A DNA stretch of 64,000 nt from JAJRZX01 sp964407495 (GTDB lineage Bacteria > Desulfobacterota > GWC2-55-46 > JADFVP01), in NCBI GenBank assembly GCA_964407495.1, contig CAYOVP010000004.1, positions 4,150 to 68,149 on the forward strand, read 5' to 3'. Both the position numbers and the translations under genes were made by a program. This document shows, one piece after another, positions 53,301 through 60,936 of the stretch; within the stretch, counting starts at the first letter, position 1, and every line of letters begins with the position of its first letter. The notes under the pieces were generated by a model, which did not search any database, was not told the DNA's origin, and was given only the letters and a program-made list of their open reading frames with translations.

Positions 53301-54050
53301 GACGAGATAAAACTCCACCCCCAGACCCGCAAGTGGCTTACAGACCGGGGCATAACGAAGATGGACCTGCCAGTTGGAGAGTACAACGCAGAGGTCACCT
53401 ACCTCGACCATGAACTGAACCGCCTCTTCGAGCGCATGGAGGCCCTCGGGGTACTGGACAACACCCTGGTGATAATAACAGCCGACCACGGCGAGTGCCT
53501 TGGCGAGCGGGGTAGTTTCTTCTCTCATGTGGGCGTCTTTGACGAGACCATGCGTATTCCCCTTGTCATGCGCCTTCCGGGAAGGCTTCCTGCGGGAAAG
53601 AGGGTCGAGGCCATGAGCATGAACATAGACCTCGTGCCCACGGCAATGGACGTACTGGGACTTGGCGAAGAAAAGACCGGCATGGAAGGCGAAAGCCTGC
53701 TGCCCCTGCTTGAAGGGGGCGCCGGGAGGGTACACGAGTATGTAATTGACGAGGGCGGACACGGCGCACAGGTGGCCGTCAGGACGGAGAAGTGGAAGTT
53801 CATAAAGACCCTTGACGACATATCATACCTTGCCAACTTTGAGCGCAAAAGGGGCGAGGTGGAACTATTCGACCTCGAGGCCGATCCAGGGGAGAGAGAC
53901 AACGTTGCCGAAAAACACCGGGAGGTCACGGAGCGTTTCTCGGCCATGCTCGATGAATGGCTCGCCTCGCGCGCAGGCGGGCAGAAGGCCGAACAGATAG
54001 AGGCCGACGATGAGACGAAGAAAAAACTCGAGGCCCTGGGGTACTTATAG
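50397..54050 (+). CDS. GT4 glycosyltransferase fused to two beta-sandwich modules and a sulfatase-like AP-superfamily domain
   Basis: This is a 1217-residue multidomain protein. Residues 1-450 are a GT4 related to the 47537 product (IHGFPPENMAGSEVYTCNLA, a Cys cluster CPGPSPEACATCL, GTWIPSKGVHVLLKAFG, EX7E in ENSPLTVHEAY). Residues of about 465-625 (GDGVDFEVLVKEG, KKYVDPKGK, AGWSEP) and about 645-780 (a weaker copy, WHDVEIDLSRFGGREVDFLF) look like two accessory modules. From about 787 an AP-superfamily domain follows: NVLIITLDAVRADRMGF, AQSHITIPSHLSLLSS, WIHLYDAHFPY and ITADHGECLGERG. The nucleophile position is Thr in TIPSH, not the Cys/Ser of formylglycine sulfatases, so phosphoester chemistry is likelier. 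No signal peptide is seen. Confidence 0.85.
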   Translation: MRIALVIHGFPPENMAGSEVYTCNLALELARRHEVSVFHRVADPERPEYEIQKREYRGLKITTINNNFRNCPEFSWTYRNDEIARRFGEFLDETRPEVVHFHHLTCLSTTCVHEARRRSIPTLYTLHDFWLICQRGQLLRRDLQICPGPSPEACATCLASQIAMGGKSRKAAQALKKGLPPLRRGGRAKELLRKVFLLSSKTLKGGNDRAAEEIRKREEHIREVFSLVDIFISPSEFVRARFIEAGVPAEKTRYLDNGFDTSLFKDVTRKPSEKIRFGYLGTWIPSKGVHVLLKAFGRVRDKKALLTVHGRPAPYDGYRDYESELRDLARANPAIRLAGPYDNRDVGRLLSEIDVLVVPSIWYENSPLTVHEAYLAGVPVLASEIGGLAEYVGQGRGGVNFRAGDHEDLYRKICAIIDDPSLIEEMRGTIPPVKSIDENAVELEEIYRELSAPAVPCGYDFKSNLFTAEVKKEGKGFSECAYPRFKHKEMVNKSAFKVGGEERRVLFEHPAIRVGDTSMTLAFRKVEIRQGDALEFGIGINEEAWDKPGDGVDFEVLVKEGGTLSSVFKKYVDPKGKEADRKWFDERVGLGAFEGRTIEILFRTSAGPRGDTEYDWAGWSEPSVVSADGARRRLLDELEGAFIVRYEKKEEEVLEDVLYLGDDARHVVSLDKGVELLYRGVPVPRGARLRLGMGARTGGGGVGLKGGLEIDIKCGAKEETIFSKNALAVLSKRLTSRAWHDVEIDLSRFGGREVDFLFRNRSAQALGLGPLELISGEKRKIRPRRPGRTNVLIITLDAVRADRMGFMGARGMETPCLDRFAREGVVFTNHFAQSHITIPSHLSLLSSQFPRTIKTLDNYQYNLPPLDTIAERLGRHGYRTSAVVSVSLLNPSWCRGIERGFDEYFPVLGRERTATQALNILGNWIEGLGTEPFFSWIHLYDAHFPYQAPRPFHGMYNKGVSSMEAPSIDEIKLHPQTRKWLTDRGITKMDLPVGEYNAEVTYLDHELNRLFERMEALGVLDNTLVIITADHGECLGERGSFFSHVGVFDETMRIPLVMRLPGRLPAGKRVEAMSMNIDLVPTAMDVLGLGEEKTGMEGESLLPLLEGGAGRVHEYVIDEGGHGAQVAVRTEKWKFIKTLDDISYLANFERKRGEVELFDLEADPGERDNVAEKHREVTERFSAMLDEWLASRAGGQKAEQIEADDETKKKLEALGYL

Positions 54051-54051
54051 G

Positions 54052-54753
54052 ATGAGACTACTGGTAATACTTCCCACATACAACGAGGCAGGCAACATCG
54101 AGAAGATGGTGCGCGCTGTCTTGAAGACCGCTGGCGCCGATATCCTCATCGTGGACGACAGCTCCACAGACGGCACTGGGGATATAGCCGACCGCCTTGC
54201 AGATAGTGACAAACGCGTAAGCGTCCTCCACAGGAGGGGGAAACTGGGCCTTGCCTCTGCCTATATCGAAGGTTTCCGCCGGGCCATCGAAGCCGGCTAT
54301 GACCTCATACAACAGATGGACTGCGATTTTTCCCACGACCCGGCAGACCTGCCGCGCTTCATAGAGGAGATAGAAGGGCGCGATGCCGACGTTGTCATAG
54401 GTTCCCGCTATGTGAGGGGCGGGTCCATCGTGGGTTGGCCCCTTCTGCGACACATCCTCAGCAAGGGCGGCAACATCTACGCCCGACTCATGCTCAGCAG
54501 GCGCGTTCGGGACTGGACAGGGGGGTTCAACCTCTTCAGGGCAGGGGCCCTCCGGGAGATAATAGATGAGCAGAACTTTGCCGAGGGGTACGCCTTTCTC
54601 GTGGAACTGAAGTACCATGCGCTCAAGGCAGGGTTCAGGATAAGCGAGATACCCATAGTCTTCAGGGAACGGACCGAGGGCGAGTCCAAGATGGGAAGGA
54701 ATATCGTCACAGAGGCGGCAAAGAGAGTCTGGAAACTGAGAAGAGAGGGCTGA
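54052..54753 (+). CDS. Dpm1-like polyprenyl-phosphate glycosyl synthase (GT2)
   Basis: These enzymes move a sugar from an NDP donor to polyprenyl phosphate on the cytoplasmic face, making donors for GT-C enzymes. ATG 54052 follows the previous TAG by one base and gives 233 residues starting MRLLVILPTYNEAGNIEKMV. Other motifs are DILIVDDSSTDGTGDIADRL, GKLGLASAYIEGF, MDCDFSHDP and VVIGSRYVRGGSIVGWPL, the last being diagnostic of dolichol-phosphate mannose synthase-like proteins. There are no C-terminal membrane helices, so it is the soluble single-domain type. The GT-C protein in the same operon is a probable consumer. Confidence 0.9.
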   Translation: MRLLVILPTYNEAGNIEKMVRAVLKTAGADILIVDDSSTDGTGDIADRLADSDKRVSVLHRRGKLGLASAYIEGFRRAIEAGYDLIQQMDCDFSHDPADLPRFIEEIEGRDADVVIGSRYVRGGSIVGWPLLRHILSKGGNIYARLMLSRRVRDWTGGFNLFRAGALREIIDEQNFAEGYAFLVELKYHALKAGFRISEIPIVFRERTEGESKMGRNIVTEAAKRVWKLRREG

Positions 54754-54756
54754 GGG

Positions 54757-56868
54757 GTGAAGACAGAAAAGGGGGCCCTCATAACGCTCTTCTTCCTCCT
54801 CATGGCCTCGCTCTACTGGCGCCTCGACGTCCTCGGCACGGTAACTGGGGTCATAGCCCCCTTTAACGGCGAGAACCTCTACGTCCTCTACTACCCCCTC
54901 ATACACTATGGCATCGAGTCCATGAAGGCCCTCCACATACCTCTGTGGAACCCCTACCAGTCCCTTGGCGTGCCCTTTTTAGGTTCGGCCCTCTTCGGGC
55001 TCTTTTCGCCCTTCAGTATTCTATACTACCTCCTGCCAACGCACACTGCCATGGGCTGGGCAACGGTTATGAACATAGCCCTTGCTGGCCTCTTTACCTT
55101 TATCTTTCTTACGAAGAGCCTGAAGACATCCAGTGTTGGCGCAGTTACAGGGGCCCTTGTCTTCATGTTCTCGGGCCCCCTCCTACTGGAGATAATACAC
55201 CCCTCCCTCGTCGGGGCAATGGCCTTTCTGCCACTTATTCTCTACCTCACGGAAAGGGTCTTCAGTAGGGGCAGCGCGCCCTGGGCCATTGCCTTCGGCG
55301 TGATACTGGCCTGCCAGATGCTCACCGGCGCGGTGCAGGTAATCGTCCACACGATCTTTCTTACAGGCGCCTTTGGCGCCGTACTCTTCGTGCGCGCCCT
55401 GAGGCAGAGGCGCCCTGCCATCTGGCCGGTCGTGATTCTTATCGTTGGCGGGCTCATCGCCCTGGCGCTCTCTTCTGTCCAGTGGCTGCCCCTTCTCGAA
55501 CTCTCCGGCCTTACGGGAAGGGACGCTGCCGGTCTCTCGCTCAAGGATGCAGAGCCCTTCATAACCTATTACACCCCGAGAGTCGTCCTCCGAGGCGCTC
55601 TCCTCGGCGGACGCGGCATGTCCATCGGCCTGCTGCCTGCGGCCCTTGGTATAGTGGCGCTCCTCACAGACAGGAAAAGACCCCTTGTCATATTCTTCGC
55701 AATTACCGCTCTCATCACCCTTCTACTTGCCTTTGGCACGTATACACCCCTTTACGCCATATACTACCATTACATACCAACGGGAAAGTTGTTCCGTGTG
55801 CCTCTTCGCTGGATCTGGCTCACTGCCTTTTCAGTGGCCGTGCTCTCGGCCATGGGCACAGACGCTGTTATCGCGAGGCTCATCCCCAGGCGCGGACTCT
55901 GCCTTGCCGCTATCTCGCTCATACCCTCTTTCATCATCGCCTTTCTCTTCATGAGTAACACCCACCGCCTCTTCAACCACCCCCAGAACACACCTGAGAT
56001 ATTCACACGCCACGCATCTGAGGGCGCCTTCCTCAGAAAGGTCCAGGGCTCGTACCGTACGTATATATGGAGCGACTTTGGCAAGGACTTCTCGCTCCTG
56101 CAGAAGTTCGGCACCCTCGAGAAGGTCTATACTCTCAATGACTACGAGTCCCTCAGCCTCGGTGCATACCAGCGTTTCGTCGCCGCTCTGCTCGACAGGC
56201 CCGAGATACTCGCCAAAAAAATATTCTACGGAGCCTTCATGCTTAGCAACGGCAAGAGGAGCCTGCGCCTCATGAGTCTTCTCAGTACTGGATTTGTCAT
56301 GCAAAAGGGGGCAGGGCCCTTCGCCAAGAAACTCCCTCCCGGCATGGTACCAATATACAAGAAGAACGGCGTAGTGATATACCGCTACAAGGGCGCGCTC
56401 CCAAGGGCCTATATCGTGTACAGGAGCGAGACCATAGCAGACGAAAGAGCAGCGCTCAAGAGGATAGCCTCACAACGCTTCAACCCAAGGGCAGCAGTTA
56501 TCCTCGCCAGGGACGTGGGCCTTGGCCACGGCGCGCCGCCTCGTCCCTCCCTTACAAGGGCGCGTGTTACGCGTCTTCTGCCGGAGAGAGTGAAAATATC
56601 GGCAACAGCCCTGCAAAGGGGCGTCCTCGTGATGACGGACTTTTTCTACCCCGGATGGCACGCCTATGTAGACGGGGTGGAGGCCCCCATACTACGTGCC
56701 AACTCCATCATGCGCGGCGTTGTTCTTGAAAAAGGCAGTCATAATGTGGTCTTTATATACAGGCCCCTACCATTCAGAGTAGGGCTCTGGGTATCGATCC
56801 TTACCCTCGCTGGGCTCATAGTGTACGCAGGGCTCACCCTTGTGAGGAGGCCCCGGACAAGACCATGA
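54757..56868 (+). CDS. YfhO-family multi-pass membrane protein
   Basis: The 703-residue protein has about 12-13 membrane helices and a C-terminal extracytoplasmic beta domain. The start is GTG preceded by GAGG. The conserved first loop is GENLYVLYYPLIHYGIESMK, LHIPLWNPYQSLGVPFLG, as in YfhO proteins. The C-terminus has the family pattern DFFYPGWHAYVDGVEAPIL, then LEKGSHNVVFIYRPLPFRVG. YfhO proteins are GT-C-like and, in Gram-positive bacteria, add sugars to teichoic acids from undecaprenyl-phosphate donors. A similar periplasmic glycosylation here fits the adjacent Dpm1-like gene. Confidence 0.87.
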   Translation: MKTEKGALITLFFLLMASLYWRLDVLGTVTGVIAPFNGENLYVLYYPLIHYGIESMKALHIPLWNPYQSLGVPFLGSALFGLFSPFSILYYLLPTHTAMGWATVMNIALAGLFTFIFLTKSLKTSSVGAVTGALVFMFSGPLLLEIIHPSLVGAMAFLPLILYLTERVFSRGSAPWAIAFGVILACQMLTGAVQVIVHTIFLTGAFGAVLFVRALRQRRPAIWPVVILIVGGLIALALSSVQWLPLLELSGLTGRDAAGLSLKDAEPFITYYTPRVVLRGALLGGRGMSIGLLPAALGIVALLTDRKRPLVIFFAITALITLLLAFGTYTPLYAIYYHYIPTGKLFRVPLRWIWLTAFSVAVLSAMGTDAVIARLIPRRGLCLAAISLIPSFIIAFLFMSNTHRLFNHPQNTPEIFTRHASEGAFLRKVQGSYRTYIWSDFGKDFSLLQKFGTLEKVYTLNDYESLSLGAYQRFVAALLDRPEILAKKIFYGAFMLSNGKRSLRLMSLLSTGFVMQKGAGPFAKKLPPGMVPIYKKNGVVIYRYKGALPRAYIVYRSETIADERAALKRIASQRFNPRAAVILARDVGLGHGAPPRPSLTRARVTRLLPERVKISATALQRGVLVMTDFFYPGWHAYVDGVEAPILRANSIMRGVVLEKGSHNVVFIYRPLPFRVGLWVSILTLAGLIVYAGLTLVRRPRTRP

Positions 56869-57965
56869 GCAAAAAAACACCCCTCGTAAGCGTCATCATC
56901 ATACACTACGGAGAGGCCGGTATACTCTCAGAGTGCCTCGCCTCGCTGAAGTTCATAAAGCACCCGAACGTGGAGTTCATAGTCCTTTCCAACTCCCCGC
57001 GAGGCAGCGCCCTTGATGCCATAATCTCTGCTCACCCGGACAAAAGATTCATCTTTAGAGAGACCAACACAGGTTACGCCGGTGGTTGCAACAGGGCCGT
57101 GGAGGCGGCCCGTGGAAAATACGTCTTCATACTCAATAACGACGTAACCCTTGACTCCGACGCTCTTTCGCCCCTTCTGAAGGTATTGGAGGCAGACGGG
57201 AAGATAGCCCTCGCACAGCCCAAAATCCTCTCCATGCGAGAGCCGGAGCGCTTCGAGTACTCAGGGGCCGCTGGAGGGCTCATGGACAGATACGGCTATC
57301 CCTTTGCCGCTGGAAGGATTTTCAATGAGATAGAACGGGACACTGGTCAGTACGAGGAGATGACGGAAATTTTCTGGGCCTCAGGGGCCGCGCTCTTCGC
57401 CAGAAAAGATATCATAGAGAGAGCAGGGCTCATGGACGAGAGTTTCTTTGCCTATATGGAAGAAATCGACCTTGCCTGGCGCCTACACCTCATGGGCTTC
57501 AAGGTCGTATACGTCCCAGAGGCGCGCGTCTTTCACCTCGGAAGCCCCAACATGGACAGAAAGAGCGCCCGCCACCTCTACCTCAACCACAGGAACAACC
57601 TCGTAATGGTCCTCAAGAACTACTCGGCAGCCTCGCTCCTTCGTATCCTCCCCCAGAGGCTCGCCCTCGAGGGCGCGACAATACTCTATGGACTCATGAG
57701 AGAGAACCCGCAGCGCACCTGGGCCATCCTCAAGGCCATGCTTAACGTAACCACGAACCTTGCTTCCATACTGAGAGATAGAAAAAGAGTCCAGGCACTT
57801 CGCACCGTGAACGACGAAGAGATACTGCGAAAGATGTTCAACGGCTCCATAGCCGTCGAGTACTTCATTAAAAAGAAGAAAACCACAGGAGAAATACGAG
57901 GGGCAGGGCCAAGGCCCTATCTGGGGAGAAAAAACAAGACAAGGGAGAGAGAAGTTAAAAGATAA
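56865..57965 (+). CDS. Glycosyltransferase family 2 (rhamnosyl/galactofuranosyl type)
   Basis: This is the last gene of the plus-strand operon; its ATG overlaps the YfhO stop. The 366-residue protein has LVSVIIIHYGEAGILSECLA, FRETNTGYAGGCNRAVEAA, FILNNDVTLDSDAL and FFAYMEEIDLAWRLHLMGFK, the pattern of WbbL-like GT2 proteins. A C-terminal amphipathic region and a very basic tail probably bind the membrane. It is related in layout to the lone GT2 at 62157-63227. A terminator follows within 200 bases. Confidence 0.88.
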   Translation: MSKKTPLVSVIIIHYGEAGILSECLASLKFIKHPNVEFIVLSNSPRGSALDAIISAHPDKRFIFRETNTGYAGGCNRAVEAARGKYVFILNNDVTLDSDALSPLLKVLEADGKIALAQPKILSMREPERFEYSGAAGGLMDRYGYPFAAGRIFNEIERDTGQYEEMTEIFWASGAALFARKDIIERAGLMDESFFAYMEEIDLAWRLHLMGFKVVYVPEARVFHLGSPNMDRKSARHLYLNHRNNLVMVLKNYSAASLLRILPQRLALEGATILYGLMRENPQRTWAILKAMLNVTTNLASILRDRKRVQALRTVNDEEILRKMFNGSIAVEYFIKKKKTTGEIRGAGPRPYLGRKNKTREREVKR

Positions 57966-58001
57966 AAAAACCTTACTTTCTTTTGGAAAAAAGAAAGTAA
58001 G
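57963..58001 (-). terminator. Hairpin with T tract on the minus strand
   Basis: A 13-bp stem (57972-57984 with 57989-58001, loop GGAA) is followed on the minus strand by GTTTTTTT. It would back up the stronger terminator after the SBBP gene. On the plus strand there is no U tract. Confidence 0.55.
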
Positions 58002-58150
58002 ACAAAGAAAACCAGTATGGTTACAGTCCGCCTCTCACAATAAGAACATGAGCAACACGCCGCCCACCCGCAGGGCAAAGCAAGACAAAGAAAAACAGTC
58101 TGGGTGCGGCCCCTCTGCCAATGGAGGCGCGCCCCTGACTGCGAGGCAAA

Positions 58151-58188
58151 AAAAGACCTGGCCCCTCTCTTCCGGGGCCAGGTCTTTT
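58151..58188. terminator. Strong bidirectional terminator
   Basis: A perfect 15-bp stem (AAAAGACCTGGCCCC with its complement, loop TCTCTTCC) lies between the converging glycan operon and SBBP gene. On the minus strand it ends in a run of T (to 58148), and on the plus strand in TTTT, so it can serve both transcripts. Confidence 0.8.
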
Positions 58189-58221
58189 CACTTCTTTCCA
58201 GTATCCTCTCACTACTTCATG

Positions 58222-60762
58222 CTACTTCGAGAACCCGTTCTCAACGAGCCTCCATGACCTCATGGGCGCGCTGCCAGCAGTTACAGGCCCGAGGGCCGTA
58301 ACATCGAAAGCAGAGTGCGCCTCGTCAACTATGACATGATAGGTGGGAAGAAGATAGGCGCCTACGAAGACGTTTAAGGTGTATGCTCCGAGGGGCGCAC
58401 CGGCTGGCACACCATGGGTAAGATGCACTGCCTGAGAAGCCCCCGGCGCCAGGCAGAGATCCACCGGCCCGAAGAGCGCGCTGCTCGGCGGATAGGTGGA
58501 ACCACCGGGCAGGGTCACATCCTCCCAGTACTGGAAACACTGCTGAGTAGTCGTGGTGTTCAAAGCCGTCACCTGGTACCCGAATGTCGAGCCGGCTACC
58601 ACGGATGCAGCGTCCGGTACGACCGCGATAGTCACCACAGGCAGAGGCGCATCGCTAATCTTGAACACAAAGGAATCGGCAACACCGTTCAGGGCGGCCT
58701 GTACCTCGTTAACGATCGGAAAATCCGCTGACTCGGTATACCCCGTCACGTATGCGCCTCCGGCGCTGTCCAGGGCAAGGCCAGATGCCTGTTCGGTCTG
58801 GGCCCCGCCATGAAAGGTGGAAAAGAGAAGGGAAGAAGCAGAGGCGTCCATCTTGGCCACAAAGACGTCGTCCAGGCCACCAAAGGTGCCCTGTACGGGG
58901 TTGACGGTGGGAAAATCGGCCGAAGAGGTATAGCCGGCTACAGTGGCCACGCCAGAGGCATCCACTGCTACAGCGCTGGCGCCGTCAGAGGTGGTCCCTC
59001 CGAGATAGGTCGAGAAGAGGAGGGATGACGTCGTGGTGTCTATCTTCGAGACAAAGGCGTCGTACCACCCTGCGTTGGCGGCCTGGATGGGGTTCACGAC
59101 GGGGAAATCGGTCGATGAGGTCGAACCTGCGACATAGAGCATACCAGCACTGTCCAGGGCCAGTCCCGGTGCGTCGTCACCGCCGCTTCCGCCGAGAAAG
59201 GTGGAGAAGAGGAGCGTTGAGCCCGTGGGGTCTATCTTGGCCACAAAGGCATCGGACCATGAGCCGCCAAAGAGCGACTGAATGGGGTTCACGAGGGGAA
59301 AGTCCGGCGAGGACGTGTACCCGCTCAGATAGACCGTGCCAGTAGAGTCAACGACAATGCCCTCACCATTATCACTGTCAACTCCACCGAGGTACGTGGA
59401 GTACACGAGGGAAGAACCAGAGGGGTCTATCTTTGTTACAAAGACGTCGTCAACACCGCCGAAGGCGCCCTGAAGGGGGTTCATGAGCGGAAAGTCAGGC
59501 GACGACGTATACCCCGTGACATAGGCCGCGCCCGTAGAGTCGACGGCTATGGCATAGACGTCATCAACATCGAAACCGCCGAGGTAGGTAGAGTACACTA
59601 TGGACGAGCCCGTTGGGTCTATCTTGGCCACAAATCCGTCATAGGACCCGCCCATCGTTCCCTGTACGGGCCCTACGAGGGGAAAGTCGGGCGAAAAGGT
59701 CTGCCCCGCGATATAGACGGCGCCAGCAGAGTCGAGGGCTAAGGAAGAGGCGTAATCAAAGTCCGAACCACCGAAATAAGTGGAGTAGACGACGAAGGTG
59801 CCCGTTGGGTCTATCTTGGTGACAAAGGCGTCGGAAAGTCCTCCATAAACACCCTGTATGGGGTTGGAGACCGGAAAATCGGATGAATTGGTCTGCCCGG
59901 CGATATAGACCGCGCCGGTAGAGTCGACGGCTATGGCGTTACCATAATCGGTGATGCTGCCGCCGAGATATGTGGAGTACTCGAGCAGAGGGTCTATTAC
60001 GAGGTCTTTCGTGCGGTCGTAGGCAGCCACGTCAAAGCCGTAGACAAAGGCCCCGTCCATCTTGCCAATGAGCCTGTAACCGCCCTCTACCACGACTCTC
60101 TTTCCGTCTATTTCCTGGTACATGACCGGCCTCTCTTCGATGACCCTGCCTTGTCCCAGGCTGATCTCCATCTCGCCCTCTTCGGTGACCCTTACCTCCT
60201 TTGCACCCTCAATGGCAAACCTCGCTACAGAGGGATCTGCACCTGGATGCACTACTACATCGTACTCGATATCGCCGTCCTTACCATAAAATCTCATATC
60301 AACATTCTTGTATATGTCCTTGTACAGTACTTCGGAGTATGTCGACAGACCGGCGCGCCACTTGCTCCTGTCCCTGCCCACAAAGTAGTTCACACGCCCT
60401 GGCAGCGGCTTTTTTCCCGTAACAACGGTGTCTTTGTCAGCCCCCTTGAAGACGAGTTTCATAGTCTCAGTCATGTATTTCCCACCCTTGGCCGAGGCCT
60501 CGGCGCCGCGCTTTCTGAGAACGACGACTACCCCGTCCTTGGTTAGGAAGGTGTTGTGGCCTGCGCCTTTCTCGTAAAACAGAACGTTTCTATCGACCTG
60601 GCCTCTGTTCTCGATGAAATGAACAGGCAGTTGTCCATAGGCCTTGTGCGCTTCGACACGGCGAACCTTTTCCGGCTTCCCTGTTTCATCGCTCTCTGCG
60701 GCATGTGCGGCAAGTGGCAACAAGACAAGGGCCTGCATCAGTAGACAGACGAAGAATTTCAT
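58222..60762 (-). CDS. Secreted SBBP-repeat beta-propeller protein
   Basis: I use ATG 60762 (GGGAGG upstream), which gives a signal peptide (MKFFVCLLMQALVLLPLAAH) and 846 residues. After it comes an N-terminal domain typical of SBBP proteins (LPVHFIENRGQVDRNVLFYE, TKDGVVVVLRKRG, VNYFVGRDRSKW). Seven repeats of about 58 residues follow (YSTYLGGS-type strand, A-V-D-S-T-G, D-F-P, DAFVTKIDPTGS), consistent with one seven-bladed propeller. The last about 120 residues form a beta-rich domain (VTIAVVPDAASVVAGSTFGY) similar to the C-terminus of the protease at 11280-12902. Function unknown; surface binding or structural roles are plausible. Confidence 0.88.
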   Translation of the reverse strand: MKFFVCLLMQALVLLPLAAHAAESDETGKPEKVRRVEAHKAYGQLPVHFIENRGQVDRNVLFYEKGAGHNTFLTKDGVVVVLRKRGAEASAKGGKYMTETMKLVFKGADKDTVVTGKKPLPGRVNYFVGRDRSKWRAGLSTYSEVLYKDIYKNVDMRFYGKDGDIEYDVVVHPGADPSVARFAIEGAKEVRVTEEGEMEISLGQGRVIEERPVMYQEIDGKRVVVEGGYRLIGKMDGAFVYGFDVAAYDRTKDLVIDPLLEYSTYLGGSITDYGNAIAVDSTGAVYIAGQTNSSDFPVSNPIQGVYGGLSDAFVTKIDPTGTFVVYSTYFGGSDFDYASSLALDSAGAVYIAGQTFSPDFPLVGPVQGTMGGSYDGFVAKIDPTGSSIVYSTYLGGFDVDDVYAIAVDSTGAAYVTGYTSSPDFPLMNPLQGAFGGVDDVFVTKIDPSGSSLVYSTYLGGVDSDNGEGIVVDSTGTVYLSGYTSSPDFPLVNPIQSLFGGSWSDAFVAKIDPTGSTLLFSTFLGGSGGDDAPGLALDSAGMLYVAGSTSSTDFPVVNPIQAANAGWYDAFVSKIDTTTSSLLFSTYLGGTTSDGASAVAVDASGVATVAGYTSSADFPTVNPVQGTFGGLDDVFVAKMDASASSLLFSTFHGGAQTEQASGLALDSAGGAYVTGYTESADFPIVNEVQAALNGVADSFVFKISDAPLPVVTIAVVPDAASVVAGSTFGYQVTALNTTTTQQCFQYWEDVTLPGGSTYPPSSALFGPVDLCLAPGASQAVHLTHGVPAGAPLGAYTLNVFVGAYLLPTYHVIVDEAHSAFDVTALGPVTAGSAPMRSWRLVENGFSK
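58700..59990 (-). repeat. Seven SBBP coding repeats of about 174 bases
   Basis: Each unit carries a variant of FSTYLGG or YSTYLGG, then an Asp and A-V/L-D-S, then D-F-P and a K-I-D strand. The units differ enough at base level that recombination between them is not obviously favoured. Confidence 0.85.
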
Positions 60763-60843
60763 GCTGGGTTCCTCCCTTTTCTTGGTTTGAAGTCTCTGAA
60801 CTAACCCAGGAGAACAGGCCATGGCGTGCAAGCGGGGCGGCCG

Positions 60844-60870
60844 GCCTCTGCCAATCCTCGACGCAGAGGC
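60844..60870 (-). promoter_or_regulatory. Hairpin in the SBBP gene leader
   Basis: GCCTCTG (60844-60850) pairs with CAGAGGC (60864-60870); a nested alternative TGCCA/TGGCA also exists. It lies between the predicted transcription start and the ATG. It does not match a riboswitch I can name. Confidence 0.35.
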
Positions 60871-60907
60871 TGGCATGGGGTCTTCCCGGAGACAAAAAAA
60901 CGGCAGG

Positions 60908-60936
60908 ATTGTAACATGAAGCGCCGGGATCTTCAA
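60908..60936 (-). promoter_or_regulatory. sigma70-type promoter of the SBBP gene
   Basis: Minus strand: TTGAAG (60931-60936), 17-base spacer, TACAAT (60908-60913). The leader would be about 140 bases. An inverted repeat TCCCAC-AAAA-GTGGGA (60937-60952) touches the -35 from upstream and may be an operator. Confidence 0.55.

Noticed and set aside
8440..54050. Common C-terminal L-x-x-LGY ending in CysD, two AP-superfamily proteins and the GT4-AP fusion as a shared sorting signal
   Set aside because: AP-superfamily sulfatase-like proteins often end this way and CysD has its own conserved aromatic tail, so the likeness with CysD is probably coincidence.
57968..58215. Small plus-strand frames after the glycan operon
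   Set aside because: They cross two terminator hairpins and have low-complexity basic products.
58222..60762. PEP-CTERM or other exosortase-type sorting signal on the SBBP protein or protease
   Set aside because: Neither C-terminus has a PEP motif, a following membrane helix or a basic end.
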